In this document: one piece after another, positions 27,961 to 37,065 of the stretch
Numbering within the stretch: the first letter of the stretch is position 1
Layout: the number at the start of each line of letters is the position of its first letter
NCBI RefSeq assembly: GCF_009604405.1
Contig: NZ_WEGK01000001.1
Coordinates: 434,001-498,000, forward strand
Direction of reading: 5' to 3'
DNA from: Nocardia macrotermitis
GTDB taxonomy: Bacteria > Actinomycetota > Actinomycetes > Mycobacteriales > Mycobacteriaceae
DNA: 64,000 nt
Made by a program: the position numbers and the translations under genes
The notes under the pieces: generated by a model
Told to the model about the DNA's origin: nothing
The model's database searches: none
Seen by the model: the letters and a program-made list of their open reading frames with translations, nothing else

Positions 27961-29108
27961 ATGGATGAGGTGGTGCGGTACACATACCGGCTCCGGCCCG
28001 GTCGCACTGCTGAGAAGGCGCTGCTTGCCGAGTGGGGGCGGTGCTGTTGGTTGTGGAACGAAGCGGTCCATCAGCACAGGTCCGGGCAGAAGCCGACATT
28101 CGCCAAACTCGGGAAGCTGTTGACCCGAGCCCGCGCGTCGATGCCGTGGCTGCGGGAAGGTTCCCAGGTCGCGCAGCAGCAGATGCTGCGTGAGTACGCG
28201 CGAGCGCTGGAGCAGTCCTTCACGGTGAAAGGACGTCGTCGTCCGAAGGTGAAGTCCCGCAAGAGGTCTCTGCCGTCGCTGGAATACACGCTGCGGGGTT
28301 CTCGATCCGTGCGGGCCGGTTGATGGTGCCGAAGGGCGTCACGGTTCCGGTGGTGTGGTCGCGGGAGTTGCCCTCGGAGCCCACATCGGTTCGCGTCTAC
28401 CGCGACAGTCTGGGGCAGTGGTACGCGTCCTTTGTCGTGCGCCGGGAGATCGTGGTCCCCGCGCCCGGCCAGGGGGGTGTCGGGATCGACTGGGGTGTGT
28501 CCACCACCGCGACGGCCACCGATCCTCTCTTCGATCTGCCGTATCTCGGTCACCGCAGCCGATGTGCCGCCGAGTTGGCGAAGGCGCAACGCAGGATGGC
28601 TCGGCGTCACCGGAAGGGCTGTGCGCCCTATCGCGGCTACACCGATGCCAAGCGGCAGGCTGCCCGGCTGGCCAAGAAAGCCGCCCGGCAAACCGTGCAC
28701 GACTCGCGCATGTGGGCCAAACGTGTTGTCGACCACCATGATCTGATCGCCATCGAGGATTTTCAGCCGAGGTTCCTGACGAAGTCCACGATGGCGCGTA
28801 AGGCCGCTGATGCCGCGATCGGTGCGGCTGAGGGTGAACTTATCGAGCGTGCCAGGCGGGCAGGTCGGACGGTGGTGATGGTGCGGCCCGCGTACACGAG
28901 TATGACGTGCAGCGCGTGTTTTGCGAGAACCAAGCGACTCGAGCTGCACGAGAGGAACTTCCGGCGCCCGGACTGCGGCTACGCCGAGGGGCGGGATCGG
29001 AACGCTGCCAGAGTGGTTCTGGCCGTGGCAGAACGGGGCCACGTCAGTGTCGAGGATGTCAGACAATCCGATCACCTCCTGCGGGTGGATGGTCCGGTTG
29101 CGGTCTGA
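27961..29108 (+). pseudogene. Frameshifted TnpB (IS200/IS605-type RNA-guided nuclease), no TnpA
   Basis: Two frames make up one TnpB. The first (from ATG 27961) covers the N terminus to LPSLEYTLRG; the second gives GFSIRAGRLMVPKG and the rest to 29108. They join near 28294-28299, where CGGGGTTC has one G too few to encode Arg-Gly-Phe in one frame. The RuvC acidic residues remain: Asp in GIDWGVS, Glu in AIEDFQ and Asp in GRDRNAA. The zinc ribbon has CSAC but RPDC instead of CPDC, losing one ligand. No Y1 transposase gene is present, so it is an IS1341-like solo element. It lies between divergent sugar genes. The frameshift could also be a sequencing error. Confidence 0.8.
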
Positions 29109-29120
29109 GCTGGAAATCTC

Positions 29121-29134
29121 CCGCCTTCAGGCGG
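29121..29134 (+). repeat. Right-end hairpin of the TnpB element
   Basis: CCGCCTTCAGGCGG is a short perfect hairpin 12 bases after the tnpB stop, followed by AAGAACCGTTAA. IS200/IS605 right ends carry such small hairpins of CCGCC..TTCAG..GGCGG type, and in TnpB systems this area also forms the 3' end of the guide RNA. The exact element borders cannot be fixed without comparing empty sites. Confidence 0.6.
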
Positions 29135-29200
29135 AAGAACCGTTAAGCAGATGTCCTGTCGTGCAGTCGGTTCGAAGATACAACGCTTTGACATTTACCA

Positions 29201-29216
29201 TCCAATCATTCGATGA
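29201..29216 (-). promoter_or_regulatory. Putative operator of the FadR-type GntR regulator
   Basis: TCCAATCATTCGATGA on the plus strand is the reverse complement of the word at 21539-21554. It is part of the imperfect palindrome CCAATCATTCGATGATTTGG, ending three bases before the regulator ATG at 29224. Its position implies autoregulation; the copy before the epimerase implies a wider regulon. Confidence 0.6.
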
Positions 29217-29223
29217 TTTGGTC

Positions 29224-29949
29224 ATGAACAGTTTTTCCGCCGGCCCGCTGGGCAGGCATCGCACGATGCACGGCCGCGTGGTGGACTGGTTGGGCGAGCG
29301 GGTGGTGTCGGGCGTCTACGCCGAGAACTCCCAGCTCCCCAACGAATCCGAACTGTCCGCACAGCTGGGCGTCAGCCGCGGCGGGGTGCGCGAGGCGGTC
29401 AAAGCGTTGGCGGCCAAGGGCATGGTCGATCCGCGGCCCCGGATCGGCACCCGGGTGCTGCCCCGCTCGTCCTGGAATCTGATGGACCGCCAGGTGATCG
29501 GCTGGCACAACACCGATCCCGCGTTCGTGCGCGATCTGCTCGAACTGCGCCTGATCGTGGAGCCGGGCGCGGCCCGCCTGGCCGCCGAGCGCGTGGATCC
29601 CGACCAGGTCGAGGCGATGAGCGCCGCCTACGACGCGATGGCCGAGCACGCCGCGCGACTGCCACAGGACAGCGAGGAGTTCGTCGCCGCCGACCTCGCC
29701 TTTCATCTGACCCTGTTGCGCGCCAGCGGAAATCAGCTCGTCGAGCAGTTGGGGCGGTTGCTGGAATCCGGATTGCAGCACGGTCTCGAGGCGACCAGTG
29801 AACTGCCGGGCGGGGTGGAGACGACGCTGCCCATGCATCGCGCGGTGCTCGACGCGGTCCGGCGGGGTCGTCCCGACGCGGCCGCGCGCGCGTGCCGCAA
29901 GCTCATCGAAACAACGGCCGCGGCGATGGCGGCCCGAACGGAGTCCTGA
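29224..29949 (+). CDS. FadR-family GntR regulator, DgoR-like
   Basis: The 241-residue protein has an N-terminal winged helix (LPNESELSAQLGVSRGGVREAVKALAAKGMV, residues about 38-68) and a C-terminal FCD ligand domain (LLELRLIVEPGAARLAAER, then DLAFHLTLLRASGN, and MHRAVLDAVRRG with metal-binding type histidines). The RSSWNLMDRQVIGWH linker is typical of DgoR-type regulators of sugar-acid use. No clear ribosome site precedes ATG 29224, and its presumed operator lies just upstream, so transcript and start are close together. Its stop overlaps the next ATG (TGATG). Likely represses the sugar-acid genes until a sugar-acid intermediate is present. Confidence 0.88.
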   Translation: MNSFSAGPLGRHRTMHGRVVDWLGERVVSGVYAENSQLPNESELSAQLGVSRGGVREAVKALAAKGMVDPRPRIGTRVLPRSSWNLMDRQVIGWHNTDPAFVRDLLELRLIVEPGAARLAAERVDPDQVEAMSAAYDAMAEHAARLPQDSEEFVAADLAFHLTLLRASGNQLVEQLGRLLESGLQHGLEATSELPGGVETTLPMHRAVLDAVRRGRPDAAARACRKLIETTAAAMAARTES

Positions 29950-30893
29950 TGTCGGTACGTGAATTCCTGCGGGCGAGCGGTATGCCGGAGGGCGACGGGC
30001 CCGCGGCGGACACGAGCGAGAAACGTTTTCCCGACGGCGCGCAGTACCGGGTCGAGATACCCAGCGTCGAGGGGCCCGCGGTGCTGGCGGCGGTGTTGGA
30101 CGAGGCGCACGCCAGAGATGTTCGGGTGCACCGGATTTCGCAGGGCAGCGGCGTGCTGCTGTTGACCGATGACGAACTCTCGGCGATGGTCGCGCGGGCC
30201 GCCGCGGAGCCGGTCGAGGTGAGTCTGTTCGCGCGACCGCTGGCCGGATGGGGTACGGGCGCTGCGGCACTGGCCTCGGGCGCGGGTGCGGTCGGTGCGC
30301 AGGCGCGCGGGGCCGAGCAGCTCACGCAGTGTCTGCTGGATATCGAGCGGGCGGCGAACTTCGGCCTGCGCAGCGTGCTGATCACCGATATCGGGGTGCT
30401 GGCCACCGCCGCGAAGATGCGTGAGCAGGGGTATCTGCCTGCGGATATGCAGTTCAAGATCAGTGTGCAGATGGGGCTGGCGAATCCGGCTTCGATCCGG
30501 ATCGCGCAGGATCTGGGCGCGGACACCTACAACGTGCCGACGGATCTGAGCCTGGCCCAGCTCGCCGAGATTCGCCGCGCGATCGACATTCCGCTGGACA
30601 TCTACATCGAGGCTCCCGACGATCAGGGCGGGTTCATCCGGCATTACGAGATCGCCGAGATCGTGCGGGTGGCCGCGCCGGTGTATCTGAAATTCGGGCT
30701 GCGCAATGCGCCGAACATCTATCCGAGCGGGACCCATCTCGAGGCGACGGCGGTGGCGTTGGGGCGGGAGCGGGTGCGGCGGGCGCGGATCGGGTTGGAT
30801 CTGCTGCGCAGGTTCGCGCCCGATGCGGTCACCTCGGAGCTGGGGGCGACAGGGCTGGCGGTTCCGTCGCCGGTCGGCGAGGGCGCGAAATGA
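29949..30893 (+). CDS. Unidentified protein of the sugar-acid cluster, probable TIM-barrel enzyme
   Basis: The 314-residue protein overlaps the regulator stop by one base (TGATG). It has no signal peptide or membrane segment. The middle and end show alternating strand/helix pattern with loops typical of a beta/alpha barrel: FKISVQMGLANPASIRIAQ, DTYNVPTDLSLAQ, PLDIYIEAPDD, VYLKFGLRNAPNIYP. I cannot name the family with confidence; some relatives may carry loose U32-peptidase labels, which would be surprising here. Between a DgoR-like regulator and a dehydrogenase/lactonase pair, a role in the sugar-acid pathway, for instance as an aldolase or second dehydratase acting after the enolase-family enzyme, is a reasonable inference only. 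Confidence 0.8.
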   Translation: MSVREFLRASGMPEGDGPAADTSEKRFPDGAQYRVEIPSVEGPAVLAAVLDEAHARDVRVHRISQGSGVLLLTDDELSAMVARAAAEPVEVSLFARPLAGWGTGAAALASGAGAVGAQARGAEQLTQCLLDIERAANFGLRSVLITDIGVLATAAKMREQGYLPADMQFKISVQMGLANPASIRIAQDLGADTYNVPTDLSLAQLAEIRRAIDIPLDIYIEAPDDQGGFIRHYEIAEIVRVAAPVYLKFGLRNAPNIYPSGTHLEATAVALGRERVRRARIGLDLLRRFAPDAVTSELGATGLAVPSPVGEGAK

Positions 30894-30930
30894 GCACGGG
30901 GCGAATGGATCTGGCTGCGGGAGTGCGTTG

Positions 30931-31926
30931 ATGTCGCGAGCGGTGCGCGTGGATGCGCCGGAACAGGTGCGGGTCGTGCCGATGTCGGCGCAGGCGCCGG
31001 GGCCCGGTGAGGCGCTGGTGCGGGTGGCGTGGGCGGGGATCTGTGGGTCCGATCTCGAAGTGGTGGCCGGGACACGGCCCGCGCCCTATGTGCGGTATCC
31101 GGTCGTCCCCGGGCACGAATGGTCGGGGACGGTGACCGAGGTCGGAGACGGCGTCGATGCGGACCTGGTCGGGAAACCTGTTGTCGGAGAGGGGTTTCGA
31201 TCCTGTCTGCACTGTGACGCGTGTCGGCGCGGGGATACCAATCTGTGCGCGAACGGGTATGCCGAGACGGGATTCACGCATCCCGGGGCGTGGGCCGACT
31301 ATCTGACCTTGCCCGCGCGGCTGCTGCATCCACTGCCCGCCGACGCCGATCTGCGGGCCGCCGCGATGCTGGAACCGGCCGCGGTTGCCGCGGCGGCGTG
31401 TCTGCGGGCGCAGGTGCGGACGGGTGAACGGGTCGCGGTGATCGGTGCGGGGACGCTCGGGTTGCTGGTGACCCAACTGGTGGCCGCGGTGCGGCCGGGT
31501 GAGTTGACCGTCGTCGATCGGCGGCCCGAATGTGAGGCGCTCGCTCGGCGTTGCGGAGCAACGCATTTCAGTACCGAGGTCGACAGCTCCCGGCGATACG
31601 ACGTCGCGGTCGAGGCCGCGGGCGGCACCGGCACCGCACGTCTGGCCACCTCCCTGGTCCGTCGCGGCGGACGGGTCGTACTCACCGGAATCCCTGCCGC
31701 GCAACCGGATCCGATCTCACCGTCCGACCTGGTGCTCGATCAGCTCACCCTGCACACCGTCTTCGGCGCGCCCGGACGGGCCTGGACCCACGCCGTGCGC
31801 GCATTCGCCGCGGGCGCACTGGATCCCGCGCCGCTGATCTCCCACGAATTCCCGCTCGAACAGGTCGATTCCGCACTGCGCACGCTGCGCGCGGGCAGTG
31901 CGGTGAAAGTGCTGCTGCACCCATGA
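30931..31926 (+). CDS. Zinc-dependent alcohol/polyol dehydrogenase (MDR family)
   Basis: The 331-residue protein starts at ATG 30931 with GGGAG seven bases upstream; the longer frame from 30706 overlaps the gene before. Catalytic zinc ligands are Cys in GICGSDLE and His-Glu in VPGHEWSG; the structural zinc loop is CLHCDACRRGDTNLC. The NAD-binding motif is VIGAGTLGLL. It belongs with threonine/sorbitol/galactitol-type dehydrogenases. In this cluster it is likely to oxidise an aldose or polyol, giving a lactone for the SMP-30 protein whose start overlaps its stop (ATGA). Confidence 0.9.
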   Translation: MSRAVRVDAPEQVRVVPMSAQAPGPGEALVRVAWAGICGSDLEVVAGTRPAPYVRYPVVPGHEWSGTVTEVGDGVDADLVGKPVVGEGFRSCLHCDACRRGDTNLCANGYAETGFTHPGAWADYLTLPARLLHPLPADADLRAAAMLEPAAVAAAACLRAQVRTGERVAVIGAGTLGLLVTQLVAAVRPGELTVVDRRPECEALARRCGATHFSTEVDSSRRYDVAVEAAGGTGTARLATSLVRRGGRVVLTGIPAAQPDPISPSDLVLDQLTLHTVFGAPGRAWTHAVRAFAAGALDPAPLISHEFPLEQVDSALRTLRAGSAVKVLLHP

Positions 31927-32786
31927 TCTCCGTCGAACAGATCACCGCACCGGTCGCCGCGCACGGCGAGGGACCGGTCTGGTGCGACCGCTGGCCCGGC
32001 CTGCGCTGGGTCGACATGCTCGCCGGGGATGTACTCGAAATCGATTCCGGCACAGGCGAAATCCGTCGATTCCCGGTGGGCACGGTCGCCGCCGCGCTGC
32101 GTCCGCACGCCGAGAGCGGTGTGGTCCTGGCCCTGGAACGCGGATTCGCCCTCGCCGACGACGACCTCACCCGGATCAGACCGCTTCCGGAACTGTGGTC
32201 CGATCCGGGTGTCCGCATGAACGACGGCGGCTGTGATCCCCAGGGCCGCTTCCACTGTGGCTCGATGGCCTACGCCGAAACCCCCGGCGCGGGCGCGCTG
32301 TACCGCCTGAACCTCGACGGATCCGTGACCACCGAACTCACCGATGTCACCATCTCCAACGGCCTGGCTTGGAGCCCCGACGGCCGCACCGCCTACTACG
32401 CCGACACCCCCACCCAGCGCGTGGACGCCTTCGACTACACCCCGGATTCCGGTCTGTCCCAACGCAGAACCGCGATCCGCATCCCCACCGACCAGGGCTC
32501 CCCCGACGGTCTCACCGTCGACGCGGACGGCAACATCTGGGTAGCCCTGTGGGGCGGCAGCGCGGTCCACCAGTACTCCCCCGACGGCACTCTCCTGAAC
32601 ATCCTGACCCTCCCTGTATCCCAGGTCACCGCATGCACATTCGGCGGCCCCACCCACTCCGACCTCTACATCACCACCTCCCGCCAAGGCATCGACCCGA
32701 CCACCCAACCCGCCGCCGGAGCCCTCTTCCGAGCCACCCCCGGCGTCACCGGCCAGCCGACCCTGCCCTATCGCGGAAGCCTCTGA
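31923..32786 (+). CDS. SMP-30/gluconolactonase family lactonase
   Basis: The 287-residue protein begins at ATG 31923 inside the dehydrogenase stop. It is a six-bladed propeller of the SMP-30/regucalcin type: metal-binding Glu in HGEGPVW, RMNDGGCDPQGRFHCGSM, ISNGLAWSPDG with the Asn ligand, and GSPDGLTVDADG with the Asp. These enzymes hydrolyse sugar lactones. It would convert the lactone formed by the adjacent dehydrogenase to the aldonate used by the enolase-family dehydratase. It ends the regulator operon. Confidence 0.92.
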   Translation: MISVEQITAPVAAHGEGPVWCDRWPGLRWVDMLAGDVLEIDSGTGEIRRFPVGTVAAALRPHAESGVVLALERGFALADDDLTRIRPLPELWSDPGVRMNDGGCDPQGRFHCGSMAYAETPGAGALYRLNLDGSVTTELTDVTISNGLAWSPDGRTAYYADTPTQRVDAFDYTPDSGLSQRRTAIRIPTDQGSPDGLTVDADGNIWVALWGGSAVHQYSPDGTLLNILTLPVSQVTACTFGGPTHSDLYITTSRQGIDPTTQPAAGALFRATPGVTGQPTLPYRGSL

Positions 32787-33039
32787 CTCGATGCAGCCCA
32801 ACACATCCGCGTACCAGTAAACGTGCCCGCACATGTTCTTCGAGAGCTGATGGCAGACAGCCCACGTCGAGAGTCCTGACGCGCAGCTCGACGGAACCAT
32901 CGCCACGCAGCTGATCAGCGTGCCGACAGGTACTCGGCCCAACTACGTCGGGTCAGCGTGCCCGACACCAGGCTGTGTCTATCGAGACCATCACCTCGGC
33001 AACACGACTTCCGTAGCGGTGGCATGGTCCAGCCGGAAT

Positions 33040-33732
33040 TCAGCGCTGGATCGCCGCGACCTCTATTTCGGCGATGGGTTCGTCGGACAATCGCGCCCCC
33101 GTCCAGGTGTACAGCGATCCGCCTGCCGCGAGAGGAAGCAGCGCCGCATCCAAACCCCATGTGCGCGACCCACTTTCGTCCGGATAGCGCAGCACGCTGG
33201 TGATCGCCCGGGGAGCGGCGAGCGCATCGTCGGTCGGTGAGTCCTCGCCGAGTTCGAGTCGATGACGCAGCAGCGGCATGCTGTCCAGGTCCGCGACGAG
33301 ATCACCGCGCCAGTGCCCGACGGTCTCGTCGGTGCGGCCGACCTGGACGCGTTCGCGCAGGCGCAGACGGGCATCCTCGGCGAGGCGGACGGTGGTGACG
33401 GCGTGGTGGACCGCACCGCCCGCGATAACGGTCGGCTCCGGATCGACATCCAACTCGCCACCAGCACCGACCTCGAATGTCCAGTGCGCGTGGGAAAGCG
33501 GTGTCGTACGTCCGGGCAGAGCGATGGTCGCGGCCACCGAACGCAGACACAGCCGGGCACCAGGTTCGACAACGACGGCGATGTCGAGCTCATCACCACC
33601 CAAAGGTGTTGCGGCCGTACCGATCAGGTGAACAATATCCGGTCCGGTACGCCGCGCGGCGAGCCCCCCGGTGGCGTGAATGCGTGGCAGCACACCGGGA
33701 CTCGCCACGATCCGGACCTCAGTGCGCAACAC
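33040..33732 (-). CDS. ureD: Urease accessory protein UreD (UreH)
   Basis: The protein (about 230 residues from GTG 33732; TTG 33729 and GTG 33774 are alternatives) matches actinobacterial Ure[18 protein letters not shown], an acidic beta-rich body, and [20 protein letters not shown]. UreD binds apo-urease with UreF and UreG during nickel insertion in the cytoplasm. Its start overlaps the ureG stop. It is the last gene of ureF-ureG-ureD, which lies apart from ureABC here. The 253 bases between it and the lactonase gene contain no convincing gene. Confidence 0.9.
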   Translation of the reverse strand: MLRTEVRIVASPGVLPRIHATGGLAARRTGPDIVHLIGTAATPLGGDELDIAVVVEPGARLCLRSVAATIALPGRTTPLSHAHWTFEVGAGGELDVDPEPTVIAGGAVHHAVTTVRLAEDARLRLRERVQVGRTDETVGHWRGDLVADLDSMPLLRHRLELGEDSPTDDALAAPRAITSVLRYPDESGSRTWGLDAALLPLAAGGSLYTWTGARLSDEPIAEIEVAAIQR

Positions 33733-34426
33733 CGGCGGCGGTGTCCTGCTCCGCGAACGCGCGCAATTGCTCACGCACCCACTGCAATACGGGTGTGGCG
33801 GCCGGATCCTGGGTCAGCGAGGTGAAGACGAACGGGCGGCCCTCGCGCACCGCGGTCGAATCACGGTCCATCACGCTCAGATCCGCGCCGACCAGCGGGG
33901 CCAGATCGGTCTTGTTGATCACCAGCAGATCCGAATACGTCACGCCCGGACCACCTTTGCGCGGGACCTTGTCCCCGCCCGCGACGTCCACGACGAAGAT
34001 CTGCGCGTCGATCAGGCCCGAGGAGAAGGTGGCGGTCAGATTGTCCCCGCCGGATTCGACCAGGATCAGATCCAGCGGCGGATTGGCCTCGATCAGATCG
34101 TCGATGGCGTCCAGATTCGCGGTGATGTCGTCGCGGATCGCGGTGTGCGGGCAGCCGCCGGTCTGTACGGCGGTGATCCGCTCGTCGGCCAGCACGGCGT
34201 GCCGACGCAGGAAGTCGGCGTCCTCGGTGGTGTAGATGTCGTTTGTCAGCACCGCCAGCGACAGTTCGTCGCGCAGTTGGCGGCACAGCGCCGCAGTGAG
34301 CGCGGTCTTCCCGGACCCGACCGGGCCGCCGATGCCGATCCGCACCGGCTCACCCGCCGCACGCACCCGCTTCGGGCGGTCGTGCGCGTGATCGTGCGGT
34401 TCACCGTCGATCAGATGTGGGGGCAT
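33719..34426 (-). CDS. ureG: Urease accessory GTPase UreG
   Basis: The 235-residue protein has the P-loop GPVGSGKT at residues 34-41, the metal-site region [13 protein letters not shown] (Cys-Pro-His), [13 protein letters not shown] and the guanine motif NKTD. The short N-terminal His-rich tail (HDHAHD) can hold nickel. UreG hydrolyses GTP to deliver nickel to urease. Start ATG 34426 has AAGGAG upstream. It lies 12 bases after ureF. Confidence 0.97.
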   Translation of the reverse strand: MPPHLIDGEPHDHAHDRPKRVRAAGEPVRIGIGGPVGSGKTALTAALCRQLRDELSLAVLTNDIYTTEDADFLRRHAVLADERITAVQTGGCPHTAIRDDITANLDAIDDLIEANPPLDLILVESGGDNLTATFSSGLIDAQIFVVDVAGGDKVPRKGGPGVTYSDLLVINKTDLAPLVGADLSVMDRDSTAVREGRPFVFTSLTQDPAATPVLQWVREQLRAFAEQDTAAGVAH

Positions 34427-34438
34427 GGGGGACTCCTT

Positions 34439-35071
34439 TCAGGAGGCGAAAAGGGGCATCGGACGGTCCGGATGCCGCTGGGCGAGCACGTCCTGTAGCG
34501 GATCGGACAGCGCGGCCGGACCCCGCGCCGCCTCGGCCGCGGTGCGATCGCACAGTTCGGCGAGGCGGATCGTGGCGGCGGCGACGGCAGCCGGATCCAA
34601 CGCCAGCAGTCGCTGCGCGGCCGTTGCGGTGCCGGTCATCGTGGTGTAGACGACCACCCCGGCGATCTCCCGCGCGCTCACCCGCGCCGCGATGCCGACC
34701 ACACCGAACACCGTCGACAGATGCGGCCGCGACCCCAGCCCCCGCCAATCCTGTTGCGGCCACACCTGTTTCGCCAGTCGAAGCACACCCCTACCCTGCG
34801 CCCGTGAGGCCGCCCGAGCCGCCGGTGCGGGCGTGCGCGCATCGGCCTCGCCCTCGGCCCGACCCGGATCCCACTCCCCCGCGCACACCGCCGCCGCCAG
34901 CGACGCGGCCACCAACCCCGACGTGCGAATACGCCGCCGCAGATACGACTCCAGCGTCACCACATCCCGCACCAACCCCGAGGCCACCGCTTCCTCCACC
35001 CCACCCGAATGCACATGCCCACCCACGGGCAGCCGCGAATCGGCCAGCGTGAACAACATCGCCAGACTCAT
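34439..35071 (-). CDS. ureF: Urease accessory protein UreF
   Basis: The 210-residue protein from ATG 35071 starts MSLAMLFTLADSRLPVGGHV, a typical UreF beginning; an ATG at 35113 would add 14 unusual residues. UreF links UreD and UreG in nickel insertion. The rest is alpha-helical and Ala-rich, as in the family (GVVGIAARVSAREIA). It is the first gene of the accessory operon. The usual ureC neighbour is missing; a tandem repeat and an MFS gene lie upstream instead. Confidence 0.92.
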   Translation of the reverse strand: MSLAMLFTLADSRLPVGGHVHSGGVEEAVASGLVRDVVTLESYLRRRIRTSGLVAASLAAAVCAGEWDPGRAEGEADARTPAPAARAASRAQGRGVLRLAKQVWPQQDWRGLGSRPHLSTVFGVVGIAARVSAREIAGVVVYTTMTGTATAAQRLLALDPAAVAAATIRLAELCDRTAAEAARGPAALSDPLQDVLAQRHPDRPMPLFAS

Positions 35072-35239
35072 GGGCGCGGACTCGGGTCGAACATCCCCCG
35101 ATCCTATGCGCACAACACCCGCACCTGCGCGGACAGCCGAGTGACACCGCCCACCTCATCCTCGGCAAGCGCCCCTGCCGGTCGGCTCGCCCTGGAACGG
35201 ATGCCACAGCCACAACTACTGCGCGCGCTACACATCGTC

Positions 35240-35438
35240 CCCCTTCGCCGCCGTCATCCCCTTCGCCGCCGTCATCCCCTTCGCCGCCGTCATCCCCTTC
35301 GCCGCCGTCATCCCCTTCGCTGCCATCGTCTCCTTCGCCGCCATCGTCCCCGTCGCCGCCGTCATCCCCGTCGCTGCCATCGTCCCCGCCGCCGCCATCG
35401 TCCCCGTCGCCGCCGTCATCCCCTTCGCCGCCATCCCC
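35240..35438. repeat. 18-bp tandem repeat, about 11 copies
   Basis: The unit CCCCTTCGCCGCCGTCAT is repeated about eleven times. The first four copies are identical apart from an extra leading C, and the later ones carry small changes (GTCGCC, GCCATCGT and so on). The minus-strand frame reads as repeated GDDGGE/GDDGSD, but that frame then runs across ureF out of phase. The whole 35114-35544 gap between ureF and the MFS gene contains no other gene I can support. Confidence 0.85.
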
Positions 35439-35544
35439 CCGCTGCACCCTCATCGGTACTGCCCAGCCCTAATCGGCACAGCCCAGCCCACGATTCATCT
35501 CGCCTGCCGCCTCGATAATTTTCAGAGTGCGGCCGCGCCCCCGA

Positions 35545-37047
35545 TCAACTCGCAGTGGTCGCCTCGACGGCCGACTCCTGCTCACGAGCGGCACGCCCCC
35601 GCCCCGCGAATATCGCGATCACCGCCATCGAAGCCAGCAGCACCGCGCCGACCGTGGTCGCGACATGCATCCCGTCGACGAACGAACCGCGCGCGGCCCG
35701 CACGAGCCCGGCGTCGCCACCGGCCCGCATCACGGTCTCCCCCAACGTCGGCGCGTAGTGCCCACCCGACCGGAACACCAGTGCCGCAATCGATCCCAGC
35801 AGCGACAGCCCCAACCCGTTGCCCAATTCGAAACTGGTCTCGGAGATTCCGACCGCGGAACCGGCCCGCTCGGGCGACACCGAGGCGACCGACACCTCCG
35901 ACACCAGGGTGAACATCGTGCCGTACCCCAGCCCCGCCACCGTGGAACCCGCTATGTACCAACCGATTCCGCCGTCGACCCCCAACCCGAGCAACATCAG
36001 GTTGCCGACCGCGGCCAGCCCCAGCGCACATGCGAAGGCCGTGCGCGCGCCGAGCCGCCGCGCCACCCGCGCCCCGCCCATCGAGCAGACGAACACCACC
36101 GCGGCCGCCGGAATACCCAGCAGCGCCGCGGACAGCACGTCACGACCGGTGACCGATTGCAGATAGACGCTGGTCAGGTAGCTCATCGCGGCCAGCGACA
36201 TCATCCCGGCGGTGGAGGACCCGATCGCGACCGAGAACAGCCCACGCCGGAACAGGCTCAGATCCAGCAGCGGTTCGGTCAGATGCCGCTGCCGCCGCAC
36301 GAACGCCACCAGCACCACCACACCGACCACTCCGATCAGCACCGTGAGCGCGTCGATCCCTTCCGCCGCAGCCTGTTTGACCGCGTACACCACCGGCAGG
36401 ATGCCGCCGATCGACATCGCCACACTCAGCAGATCCAGTGGCCCCCGACCCGCCGCCCGATGTTCGGGCAGTACGAACGGCCCCAGCGCCAGCAACACCA
36501 GCAGCACCGGCAGATTGATCAGAAAGACCGCGCCCCACCAGAATTGGTGCAGCAGCATCCCGCCGATCAACGGCCCGACCGCCGATCCGCCCGCGAAGAA
36601 CGCGGTCCACACCCCGATCGCGGCCGCCCGTCGGCGCGGATCCGGGAACAGGCTCGAGATCAGCGCCAGACTCGACGGCAGCAGCGTGGCCCCGCCGACG
36701 CCCATCAACGCCCGCGCCGCGATCAGCACACCCGCGCTCGGCGCGAACGCCGCCAGCGTGGAGGCGAGCCCGAACACGCATGCCCCGGCCAGCAGGATGT
36801 TCCGCCGCCCGATCCGATCGCCCAGATTGCCCATGGTGATCAGCAATCCGGCGATCAGGAATCCGTAGATGTCCAGGATCCACAGTTGCTGGGTGGCATC
36901 GGGATCCAGGTGCGCGGTCAGTGTCGGCATGGCCAGATACAGCACCGACATATCCATCGACACCAGCAGAACCGGCAGGATCAGCACGGCCAATCCCAAC
37001 CAGGCGCGCCGCGCCGTCGCGGGCACACCGGTGCCTGTCTCGCTCAT
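35545..37047 (-). CDS. MFS drug exporter, DHA2 (14-segment) family
   Basis: The 500-residue membrane protein has about 14 hydrophobic segments and the DHA2 signatures: LDPDATQQLWILDIYGF, GNLGDRIGRRN (motif A) and ARALMGVGGATLLPSSLALI (motif C type). It resembles LfrA/QacA-like proton-driven exporters of cationic drugs and dyes. Start ATG 37047 lies seven bases after AAGGA, and a GTG precedes it directly. It is divergent from a TetR gene with two palindromes between, the usual arrangement for LfrA/LfrR-type pairs. The set sits between the two halves of the urease genes. Confidence 0.92.
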   Translation of the reverse strand: MSETGTGVPATARRAWLGLAVLILPVLLVSMDMSVLYLAMPTLTAHLDPDATQQLWILDIYGFLIAGLLITMGNLGDRIGRRNILLAGACVFGLASTLAAFAPSAGVLIAARALMGVGGATLLPSSLALISSLFPDPRRRAAAIGVWTAFFAGGSAVGPLIGGMLLHQFWWGAVFLINLPVLLVLLALGPFVLPEHRAAGRGPLDLLSVAMSIGGILPVVYAVKQAAAEGIDALTVLIGVVGVVVLVAFVRRQRHLTEPLLDLSLFRRGLFSVAIGSSTAGMMSLAAMSYLTSVYLQSVTGRDVLSAALLGIPAAAVVFVCSMGGARVARRLGARTAFACALGLAAVGNLMLLGLGVDGGIGWYIAGSTVAGLGYGTMFTLVSEVSVASVSPERAGSAVGISETSFELGNGLGLSLLGSIAALVFRSGGHYAPTLGETVMRAGGDAGLVRAARGSFVDGMHVATTVGAVLLASMAVIAIFAGRGRAAREQESAVEATTAS

Positions 37048-37065
37048 CACCTATCCTTCACCTCG

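Noticed and set aside
32920..33240. Plus-strand frame between lactonase and ureD genes
   Set aside because: Its second half is antisense to ureD and the first half shows no codon bias or ribosome site. The gap 32787-33039 appears to hold no gene.
35240..35438. CRISPR array
   Set aside because: Direct contiguous 18-bp repeats without spacers, and no cas genes nearby.
34791..35453. 220-codon minus-strand frame with a GDDGGE repeat
   Set aside because: The repeats are the 18-bp DNA repeat; the rest overlaps ureF in another frame. No ribosome site.
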